A stretch of DNA of 5,055 bases from Bacteroides sp. CAG:530. GTDB taxonomy: Bacteria; Bacteroidota; Bacteroidia; Bacteroidales; Bacteroidaceae. Within the stretch, counting starts at the first letter, position 1; every line of letters starts with the position of its first letter. The translations under genes and the position numbers were made by a program. This document shows positions 1 through 5,055 of the stretch, one piece after another. The stretch spans positions 9,140 to 14,194 of the forward strand of contig FR881230.1 of the NCBI GenBank assembly GCA_000434735.1, given 5' to 3'. Below the pieces are notes generated by a model. That model saw only the letters and a list, made by a program, of their open reading frames with translations, did not search any database and was not told the origin of the DNA.

Positions 1-1
1 A

Positions 2-88
2 TTCCTGCTCGACGAGAACATACGGGCGCTGCTTTTCGTAAAACGATGGAACAGCATGCGATGGGCCAAGAAAGGATTTATAAAATAA
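2..88 (+). CDS. possible 3' end of an unidentified rightward gene
   Basis: The reading frame starting at base 2 is open from the window edge and ends in TAA at 86-88, giving a 28-residue tail that finishes WAKKGFIK and contains several basic residues (KRW, RWAKK). If real, the gene converges on proC with only 7 bp between the two stop codons. I do not recognise the protein. The frame starting at base 1 is also open and would end in TGA at 154-156, but it would overlap the proC 3' end by about 60 bp, which makes it the less likely choice. The leftward strand shows no convincing gene start here; its only ATG (55-57) opens a short serine-rich frame running off the edge. So little sequence is visible that this is a tentative call. 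Confidence 0.3.
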   Translation, partial: FLLDENIRALLFVKRWNSMRWAKKGFIK

Positions 89-95
89 CGGCAAA

Positions 96-866
96 TCACA
101 TGCACGCCTTAACGGCATTGATGACAGCCGATGTAAATCCGTCGTGGTCTAACTGATTAACTCCTTTTATAGTAATACCTCCGGGAGTAGTGACTTTATC
201 AATCTCTATTGCCGGATGGGTATTCTCGTCGGTCAACAACAGTTGGGCTGCTCCGTCGAGTGTCTGAGCCAACATCTTCATGGCATCTTTCGGACGGATA
301 CCGACTTCAACACCTGCCTGCATAGCTGCCTGTACATACTTCAGCACAAAAGCTATTCCGCACGAGGTAAGAGCGGTAGCGGCAGTCATCTGCTTCTCTT
401 CTATCAAGATAGAAAGGCCCATTTCATTGAATAGGTCGAGTAACATCTGAGTCTGCCCAGGCAAGGCATTGCATTCTGCAATAAGCGTAGTGCTTGCCAA
501 GCAAGAAATAGCCGTGTTAGGAATTACACGAAACATGGTCATGTCTTTATCTACATATTCTTTCAACGTATCGAAAGAAATACCTGCGGCAACAGATACC
601 ACTATCTGCGGACGGCGCAAATGCAACGGCTTTACAACTTCTTCCACTTTCCACGGCTTAACCGCGATAATCACCATATCGGCTTCGGATGCCACGGAGT
701 TATCTGTACTGACATTGATTTCGGGATATTCGGCTTTCAGCTTATCAAGCTTACCAACGCTGGGATTAGTAACGGTGATATCTTTAGTAGCAACCAATCC
801 TCCTTGAGCCAATCCGCGAGCTATGGCTCCACCCATATTTCCCGCTCCAAGTATAGCTATCTTCAT
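96..866 (-). CDS. proC: pyrroline-5-carboxylate reductase (ProC)
   Basis: This cytoplasmic enzyme catalyses the last step of proline synthesis, the NAD(P)H-dependent reduction of 1-pyrroline-5-carboxylate to L-proline. The 256-residue protein begins with a Rossmann nucleotide-binding motif, GAGNMGG at residues 7-13, followed by the family stretches AVKPW (68-72), VSVAAGI (90-96) and RVIPNTA (113-119). The C-terminal P5CR signature is clear at 224-240 (VTTPGGITIKG and onward). The length is slightly under the usual 265-270 residues but both domains are complete. The helix usually containing SGxPAY reads SCGIAF at 168-173, which I believe is common in Bacteroidetes homologues. The ATG at 864-866 is followed at once by the nucleotide-binding strand, so the start is secure; it is preceded by a purine-rich AAAAGGGA. 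It lies 26 bp downstream of the thioesterase gene with no evident promoter between them, so co-transcription is likely. Confidence 0.96.
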   Translation of the reverse strand: MKIAILGAGNMGGAIARGLAQGGLVATKDITVTNPSVGKLDKLKAEYPEINVSTDNSVASEADMVIIAVKPWKVEEVVKPLHLRRPQIVVSVAAGISFDTLKEYVDKDMTMFRVIPNTAISCLASTTLIAECNALPGQTQMLLDLFNEMGLSILIEEKQMTAATALTSCGIAFVLKYVQAAMQAGVEVGIRPKDAMKMLAQTLDGAAQLLLTDENTHPAIEIDKVTTPGGITIKGVNQLDHDGFTSAVINAVKACM

Positions 867-892
867 TCCCTTTTATTTTTATAGTCAAACAA

Positions 893-1345
893 TCAGATAT
901 TAGGTGCTTTAGAGAGTTCCTCTATGGTCTTTCCCTCATAATCGCAGATAGTCTGCTTAAAATCTTCGGGCAACTCTACCGGTTCTTTCGAAGAGATATC
1001 GTATCCTACCATAACCGTACGGCATTGACATTTAAGCACTCCGGTAGCACGATTCACGGCACGCTGCATCAGAGTCATGCTCTTATTTCCCAAATGAATT
1101 ACAGTAGTTTCTATTTCCAAATCGTCGGAAAAGAAAACGGGTGCCAAGAAATCAGCGTTTATATTAGCAACTACAATGCCCAACTTATCCCAAATATGTT
1201 CGCCAAACACATCGCGTATGTACGATGTCTTGGCCAAATCGTAAAGAGCAAAATAAGATGAATTATTCATGTGACCAAATTGGTCAACATCGCTAAAACG
1301 AATTTGAACCGGTATTCGATGCCGGAAAGTAAAGTCCTCTGCCAT
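893..1345 (-). CDS. acyl-CoA thioesterase, 4-hydroxybenzoyl-CoA thioesterase/YbgC-like hotdog family
   Basis: The 150-residue protein is a single hotdog-fold domain predicted to hydrolyse acyl-CoA or acyl-ACP thioesters in the cytoplasm. The N-terminal motif RFSDVDQFGHMNNSSY (residues 16-31) matches the family pattern DxDxxGHxNNxxY; by comparison with 4-hydroxybenzoyl-CoA thioesterase (FGDCDPAG) the second aspartate, D21, would be the catalytic acid. The following AKTSYIRDVFG helix and the later strands (ADFLAPVFFSDDLEIET at 64-80, then residues 83-116) fit the central hotdog helix and sheet. Length is normal for a single-domain member. Nothing in the sequence fixes the substrate, so no gene symbol is given. 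The ATG (1343-1345) lies about 33 bp from a TAATTTTG box on the same strand and is the first gene of the leftward pair with proC. The metabolic link to proline synthesis is not obvious. Confidence 0.88.
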   Translation of the reverse strand: MAEDFTFRHRIPVQIRFSDVDQFGHMNNSSYFALYDLAKTSYIRDVFGEHIWDKLGIVVANINADFLAPVFFSDDLEIETTVIHLGNKSMTLMQRAVNRATGVLKCQCRTVMVGYDISSKEPVELPEDFKQTICDYEGKTIEELSKAPNI

Positions 1346-1377
1346 AATGAATCGAATCTATTATTAATGATTAGCCC

Positions 1378-1385
1378 CAAAATTA
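1378..1385 (-). promoter_or_regulatory. putative -7 promoter element for the thioesterase-proC pair
   Basis: Read leftward, 1385 to 1378 is TAATTTTG, an exact match to the Bacteroidetes -7 consensus TAnnTTTG. It would place transcription start near 1371 and give a leader of roughly 26 nt before the thioesterase ATG. No TTTG is seen at the expected -33 position, so this is a partial match in AT-rich DNA, where such an octamer can occur by chance. Confidence 0.4.
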
Positions 1386-1387
1386 AA

Positions 1388-1405
1388 TCATTTTCATGAG
1401 AATCA
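1388..1405. promoter_or_regulatory. imperfect palindrome between the two -7 boxes, possible operator
   Basis: TCATTTTCATGAGAATCA is centred on CATG (1395-1398), and 7 of its 9 position pairs are complementary; the mismatches are 1393/1400 and 1389/1404. It lies immediately upstream of the leftward -7 box, over the place where a -33 element would sit, and about 40-55 bp upstream of the expected metY start. That position would suit a dimeric regulator. The symmetry is modest and no known operator consensus is recognised. Confidence 0.2.
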
Positions 1406-1428
1406 GCCCCTGCTGCCGATTAATTTCT

Positions 1429-1436
1429 TACTTTTG
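1429..1436 (+). promoter_or_regulatory. metY: putative -7 promoter element for metY
   Basis: TACTTTTG matches the Bacteroidetes -7 consensus TAnnTTTG exactly. Transcription would start near 1443, leaving a leader of about 37 nt, too short for a SAM riboswitch. No TTTG is found around 20 bp upstream, where a -33 element would be expected. The octamer overlaps the second copy of an 8-bp direct repeat (TGCTGCCG at 1411-1418 and 1435-1442). Confidence 0.42.
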
Positions 1437-1479
1437 CTGCCGGTAAAAAAAGAAAATAATTGTATAAAGCACAAGTATC

Positions 1480-2763
1480 ATGGAAAACAAATTCAACAAA
1501 GAGACTTTATGTGTACAGGCAGGATGGACTCCTAAGAACGGAGAGCCACGAGTACTGCCCATATACCAGAGCACAACTTTTAAATACGACGACAGCGAGC
1601 AGATGGCGCGTCTTTTCGACTTGAAAGACAGCGGTTACTTCTACACCCGTCTGCAAAACCCTACAAACGATGCGGTAGCTTCTAAAATAGCGGCACTAGA
1701 AGGCGGCGTAGGAGCTATACTTACATCATCTGGCCAGGCTGCCAACTTTTATGCAGTATTTAATATATGCGAAGCCGGCGACCACTTGGTGTGCGCATCT
1801 ACAATTTATGGCGGTACTTTCAACTTGTTTGGAGTAACAATGAAGAAGTTGGGCATAGAATGTACATTCGTTGATGCCGACGCTCCAGAAGAAGAAATAC
1901 AGAAAGCATTCCGTCCTAACACTAAATGTATGTTCGGCGAAACTATCTCAAACCCGAGCATCAACGTGTTGGATATCGAGAAGTTCGCACGCATAGCTCA
2001 CAGTAACGGAGTGCCTTTGATAGTAGATAACACTTTCGCTACTCCTATCAACTGTCGCCCGTTTGAATGGGGAGCTGATATCGTGACTCACTCTACCACT
2101 AAATACATGGACGGACACGCCACTTGTGTAGGCGGTGCTATTGTAGATAGCGGCAACTTCGACTGGATGGCTCATGCCGACAAGTTCCCCGGCTTAACTC
2201 AACCCGACGAATCATACCACGGACTTACCTACGCCAAAGCATTCGGCAAGATGGCTTATATCACCAAAGCTACCGCACAGCTGATGCGCGACTTGGGTTC
2301 TATCCCATCGCCCGAGAACTCGTTCTTGCTGAACTTAGGATTGGAAACACTTCATCTGCGCGTGCCACGCCACTGCGAGAACGCACAGAAAGTAGCGGAA
2401 TGGCTCGAAGCTAATCCGAAAGTTAAATGGGTAAACTATTGCGGATTAAAGAGCAGCAAGTATTATGAGTTGGCTCAGAAATATATGCCAAATGGCTCGT
2501 GCGGCGTTATCGCTTTCGGTTTGAACGGAACTCGCGAAGAGGCTATCAAGTTTATGGATAGTTTGAAACTGGCATGTATCGTAACTCATGTGGCAGATGC
2601 ACGTACATGTGTGCTTCATCCTGCCAGCCATACCCACCGTCAGCTCTCTGACGAGCAGTTGATAGAAGCCGGTGTGGCTCCCGACCTTATCCGCCTTTCT
2701 GTAGGTATTGAAAATGTAAACGACATCATTGCTGACTTGAAACAGGCAATGGAGCAGATTTAA
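1480..2763 (+). CDS. metY: O-acetylhomoserine sulfhydrylase (aminocarboxypropyltransferase)
   Basis: This PLP enzyme of the Cys/Met metabolism family joins O-acetylhomoserine with sulfide (or methanethiol) to form homocysteine (or methionine), the direct sulfhydrylation route. The 427-residue length is typical for MetY and longer than the roughly 380-400 residues of MetB/MetC. Visible cofactor residues are Y55 and R57 in YTRLQNPT (phosphate contact from the partner subunit), SSGQAA (83-88, phosphate loop), Y110 (stacks on PLP), D183 in VDNTFATP (ring nitrogen), K208 in THSTTKYMDGH (Schiff-base lysine) and R405 in IRLSVGIE (substrate carboxylate). All key residues are intact. An in-frame TAA at 1465-1467 limits the start to the ATG at 1480; no Shine-Dalgarno sequence is present, as is usual in Bacteroidetes. 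It is a single-gene unit, divergent from the thioesterase gene and closed by a hairpin downstream. Whether acetyl- or succinylhomoserine is preferred cannot be read directly. Confidence 0.95.
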   Translation: MENKFNKETLCVQAGWTPKNGEPRVLPIYQSTTFKYDDSEQMARLFDLKDSGYFYTRLQNPTNDAVASKIAALEGGVGAILTSSGQAANFYAVFNICEAGDHLVCASTIYGGTFNLFGVTMKKLGIECTFVDADAPEEEIQKAFRPNTKCMFGETISNPSINVLDIEKFARIAHSNGVPLIVDNTFATPINCRPFEWGADIVTHSTTKYMDGHATCVGGAIVDSGNFDWMAHADKFPGLTQPDESYHGLTYAKAFGKMAYITKATAQLMRDLGSIPSPENSFLLNLGLETLHLRVPRHCENAQKVAEWLEANPKVKWVNYCGLKSSKYYELAQKYMPNGSCGVIAFGLNGTREEAIKFMDSLKLACIVTHVADARTCVLHPASHTHRQLSDEQLIEAGVAPDLIRLSVGIENVNDIIADLKQAMEQI

Positions 2764-2783
2764 ATCTTACATATTTAAATAGT

Positions 2784-2829
2784 AATGCCGCCTCATTCAT
2801 TCCAAGCATAGGAAGAATGAGGCGGCATT
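2784..2829. terminator. bidirectional terminator hairpin between metY and asnS
   Basis: AATGCCGCCTCATTC (2784-2798) is perfectly complementary to GAATGAGGCGGCATT (2815-2829), a 15-bp GC-rich stem. After a bulged A at 2799 it continues as TTCC/GGAA (2800-2803 with 2811-2814), leaving a 7-nt loop. It starts 20 bp after the metY stop and lies 29 bp beyond the asnS stop, between two converging genes. On both sides the flanking DNA is AT-rich (TCTATTTATAAAA to the right; ACTATTTAAATA reading leftward), but neither side has a long uninterrupted T run. It probably ends transcription from both directions. Confidence 0.85.
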
Positions 2830-2858
2830 CTATTTATAAAATAATATCAGCGATTATA

Positions 2859-4262
2859 TTAGAATTCTGCGTTACGCGGAGTACGTGGGAAAGGTATCAC
2901 GTCGCGAATGTTCGACATACCTGTTACGAACAACAGCAAGCGTTCGAATCCCAAACCAAATCCGGCGTGAGGGCATGTTCCGTACTTACGAGTATCAAGA
3001 TACCACCACATATCCTTCATAGGGATATTCAGTTCAGTGATACGAGCCATCAGCTTGTCATAGTTTTCTTCACGCACACTACCACCGATGATTTCTCCAA
3101 TCTGCGGGAACAATACGTCGGTACCCTGTACAGTCTTACCGTCTGTGTTCTGCTTCATGTAGAATGCCTTGATTTCCTTAGGATAGTCAATCATGATAAC
3201 AGGCTTCTTGAAGTGCTCTTCTACCAAATAGCGTTCGTGTTCGCTGGCTAAGTCGCATCCCCAATATACCGGGAATTCAAACTTATGACCTTTGGCTACT
3301 GCTTCTTCCAGAATCTTAACACCTTCTGTGTAAGGCAGACGAACGAACTCTGTATTTACTACGTTCTGCAAACGTTCTATCAAGCCTTTGTCTACCATCT
3401 TGTTCAAGAATTCCAAGTCGTCCTTGCAGTTCTCAAGCGCCCAGTTTACACAGTATTTGATGAACTCTTCTTCCAAGTCCATCAAGTCCTGCAAGTCGGC
3501 GAAAGCAACTTCCGGCTCAACCATCCAGAACTCTGCCAAGTGACGCGGAGTGTTAGAGTTTTCAGCGCGGAATGTAGGACCGAATGTGTAGATAGAACCT
3601 AAAGAAGTGGCAGCCAACTCACCTTCCAGCTGACCAGAAACGGTTAAGCTTGCCTGCTTTCCGAAGAAATCGCTATCGTAAATGATTGAACCGTTTTCAT
3701 CCTTCTTCAAATCGTAAAGATTCATTGTAGTAACCTGGAACATCTGTCCTGCACCTTCACAGTCTGAAGCAGTAATGATAGGAGTATGGAAATAGAAGAA
3801 TCCCTTTTCATGGAAGAATCTGTGGATAGCGATAGCCATGTTATGACGGATGCGGAACACTGCACCAAATGTATTGGTACGTGGACGCAAGTGTGCTATC
3901 TCACGCAAGAACTCCATAGAGTGTCCTTTCTTCTGCAATGGATAAGTATTGTCGCAAGAGCCAAGTACTTCTATTTCGCGTGCTTGAATTTCACAAGCCT
4001 GTCCAGAACCTACAGATTCAACCAACTCACCGTTTACGCTAAGACATGCGCCTGTGGTGATGAGTTTCAGCATATCTTCGTCGAAATTTGCCAAATCGAC
4101 TACAATCTGCACATTATTTATAGTAGAACCATCGTTCAGGGCAATAAAGTTTACTTGTTTGCTACCACGGCGAGTACGAACCCAACCTTTTACATTGACC
4201 ATAGCTCCGAAATCACGGCGCTTCAACAGGTCAACAACTTTTGTTCTACGAATTGTCTCCAT
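2859..4262 (-). CDS. asnS: asparaginyl-tRNA synthetase (class II)
   Basis: This enzyme activates asparagine with ATP and charges tRNA-Asn in the cytoplasm. The 467-residue protein has the full class IIb layout. An N-terminal OB-fold anticodon-binding domain covers about residues 22-105 (VKGWVRTRRGSKQVNFIALNDGS region). HLRPRTN at 124-130 enters the catalytic domain, with motif 1 around 149-164 (EKGFFYFHTPIIT), the SGQLEGE loop at 209-215, motif 2 at about 227-251 (FRAENSNTPRHLAEFWMVEPE region) and motif 3 at 434-448 (GFGLGFERLLLFVTG). The ending NIRDVIPFPRTPRNAEF is diagnostic of AsnRS rather than AspRS. Length is normal. The ATG at 4260-4262 fits the family start; no Shine-Dalgarno sequence is visible. 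It follows the pseudouridine synthase by 21 bp in the same frame, the upstream TAA being the only in-frame stop, and the two are probably one operon. Confidence 0.97.
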   Translation of the reverse strand: METIRRTKVVDLLKRRDFGAMVNVKGWVRTRRGSKQVNFIALNDGSTINNVQIVVDLANFDEDMLKLITTGACLSVNGELVESVGSGQACEIQAREIEVLGSCDNTYPLQKKGHSMEFLREIAHLRPRTNTFGAVFRIRHNMAIAIHRFFHEKGFFYFHTPIITASDCEGAGQMFQVTTMNLYDLKKDENGSIIYDSDFFGKQASLTVSGQLEGELAATSLGSIYTFGPTFRAENSNTPRHLAEFWMVEPEVAFADLQDLMDLEEEFIKYCVNWALENCKDDLEFLNKMVDKGLIERLQNVVNTEFVRLPYTEGVKILEEAVAKGHKFEFPVYWGCDLASEHERYLVEEHFKKPVIMIDYPKEIKAFYMKQNTDGKTVQGTDVLFPQIGEIIGGSVREENYDKLMARITELNIPMKDMWWYLDTRKYGTCPHAGFGLGFERLLLFVTGMSNIRDVIPFPRTPRNAEF

Positions 4263-4283
4263 TGTATGTATCTTATTTATGAA

Positions 4284-5055
4284 TTATTCAAATGATCCCA
4301 TGCGAAGCATGTTAACTTCTTGTTCTGTCAAGTAACGCCAGTCACCGCGACGCAAGCCTTTCTTAGTTAAACCTGCAAAGTATACACGGTCAAGCTTAAT
4401 GACACGATATCCCAAAGATTCGAATATACGACGTACGATACGGTTCTTTCCTGAGTGGATTTCGATACCTACCTGCGACTTATCAGTATCTGACGCGTAG
4501 CTGATAGCGTCTGCATGAATCTCGCCATCATCAAGTGTAATACCTGATACGATTTGGTCAAGATCTGCTTTAGTAACGTTCTTATCGCAATATACGTGAT
4601 ATATTTTCTTCTTCAAGAACTTAGGATGACTCAACTTAGAAGCCAAATCGCCATCGTTGGTAAGCAGCAATACACCTGTAGTGTTACGGTCAAGACGACC
4701 AACCGGATAGATACGTTCCTTACAAGCGTCCTTAACACAATCCATTACTGTCTTACGTTCCTGTGGGTCGTCTGATGTAGTTACACAGTCTTTCGGCTTA
4801 TTAAGCAACACGTATACTTTGCGCTCAATGTTAACCGGCTGATCGTGGAACTTCACTTCGTCATTACGCTTAACTTTAGTACCCAATTCGGTTACCACTT
4901 CTCCGTTTACCGATACCACACCTGCTGTGATGTATTCATCAGCCTCACGGCGAGAACATATACCGGCATTGGCAAGGAACTTATTCAAACGAATCGGTTC
5001 ATTAGGATCTGTGAGTACATCTTTATATTCAATCTGCTTTTTCAAGCTATATTTG
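4284..5055 (-). CDS. rluB: rRNA pseudouridine synthase, RsuA/RluB family (5' end beyond window)
   Basis: The protein isomerises a specific uridine of ribosomal RNA to pseudouridine; by resemblance to RluB the target would be in helix 80 of 23S rRNA, but RluB, RluE, RluF and RsuA are hard to separate by eye. Counting from the codon at 5043-5045, an S4 RNA-binding domain spans about residues 17-64 (IRLNKFLANAGICSRREAD), and the catalytic motif is at 116-134 (GRLDRNTTGVLLLTNDGDL) with D119 as the catalytic aspartate. The family's GKNRIVRRIFESLG follows at 199-212. The C-terminus ends at TAA 4284-4286. The codon at 5043-5045 is TTG, and the frame remains open upstream to the edge (encoding KYS before it), so that TTG is probably internal and the real start lies outside the window. 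Bacteroidetes homologues often have a long basic, low-complexity N-terminal extension. It is the leading gene of the pair with asnS seen here. Confidence 0.9.
   Translation of the reverse strand, partial: KYSLKKQIEYKDVLTDPNEPIRLNKFLANAGICSRREADEYITAGVVSVNGEVVTELGTKVKRNDEVKFHDQPVNIERKVYVLLNKPKDCVTTSDDPQERKTVMDCVKDACKERIYPVGRLDRNTTGVLLLTNDGDLASKLSHPKFLKKKIYHVYCDKNVTKADLDQIVSGITLDDGEIHADAISYASDTDKSQVGIEIHSGKNRIVRRIFESLGYRVIKLDRVYFAGLTKKGLRRGDWRYLTEQEVNMLRMGSFE

Noticed and set aside
86..117. Direct repeat TAACGGCA at 86-93 and 110-117 around the proC stop.
   Set aside because: One copy lies in proC coding sequence and the other spans the end of the possible rightward gene; an isolated 8-bp match with no other structure is likely chance.
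1437..1479. Possible riboswitch in the metY leader.
   Set aside because: The predicted leader is about 37 nt, too short for a SAM riboswitch, and shows no suitable stem pattern.
2817..3251. Rightward open frame of 144 codons opposite asnS.
   Set aside because: It lies wholly antisense to the end of a well-supported asnS, begins inside the terminator hairpin, and its translation resembles no protein family; it is a shadow of codon use on the other strand.
4263..4283. rluB stop and asnS start in the same frame, hinting at a fusion by stop readthrough.
   Set aside because: The 21-bp spacer happens to be a multiple of three; the stop is a plain TAA, both proteins end and begin where their families do, and nothing suggests recoding.
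3786..4295. Rightward open frame of 169 codons opposite the 5' half of asnS.
   Set aside because: Antisense to the OB-fold and motif 1 region of asnS, with a cysteine- and threonine-rich translation of no recognisable fold; treated as a shadow.
1..5055. A previously undescribed system, mobile element or defence locus.
   Set aside because: All long coding regions are recognisable housekeeping genes with intact motifs and even composition; there are no integrase, transposase, repeat array, small toxin-like gene or unexplained long gap.

Overview
The window looks like ordinary core chromosome from a member of the Bacteroidales, most likely Bacteroidaceae (Bacteroides or Phocaeicola type). The reasons are the style of the proteins (AsnRS, MetY and the RsuA-family pseudouridine synthase all read like Bacteroides homologues), intergenic regions that are AT-rich against moderately GC coding DNA, start codons without clear Shine-Dalgarno sequences, and TAnnTTTG boxes (the Bacteroidetes -7 element) in the only divergent intergenic region. 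The genus is inferred from memory of these families, not from a search.

Layout from left to right. Positions 1-95 hold no complete gene; the best reading is the C-terminal tail of a rightward gene ending at 88. A leftward pair follows: an acyl-CoA thioesterase of the hotdog fold (893-1345) and, 26 bp downstream of it, proC (96-866), which makes proline. A 134-bp divergent intergenic region (1346-1479) separates this pair from rightward metY (1480-2763), a PLP enzyme of homocysteine synthesis. It contains one -7-like box per direction and several short repeats. MetY converges on a second leftward pair, and the 95-bp gap between them (2764-2858) carries a strong inverted repeat that probably serves as a terminator for both directions. 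The second pair is a 23S-type rRNA pseudouridine synthase (4284 to beyond the right edge) followed after 21 bp by asnS (2859-4262).

The genes are housekeeping: proline and methionine biosynthesis, asparaginyl-tRNA charging, rRNA modification and thioester hydrolysis. The rluB-asnS pair makes sense as a translation operon; the thioesterase-proC pair has no obvious metabolic link. No phage, IS, CRISPR, tRNA, rRNA, toxin-antitoxin or defence genes are visible, and no new system was found. The points worth a second look are small: the repeat-rich divergent promoter region, the 15-bp bidirectional terminator, the open 5' end of the pseudouridine synthase, a variant motif in ProC, and the unresolved gene end at the left edge.
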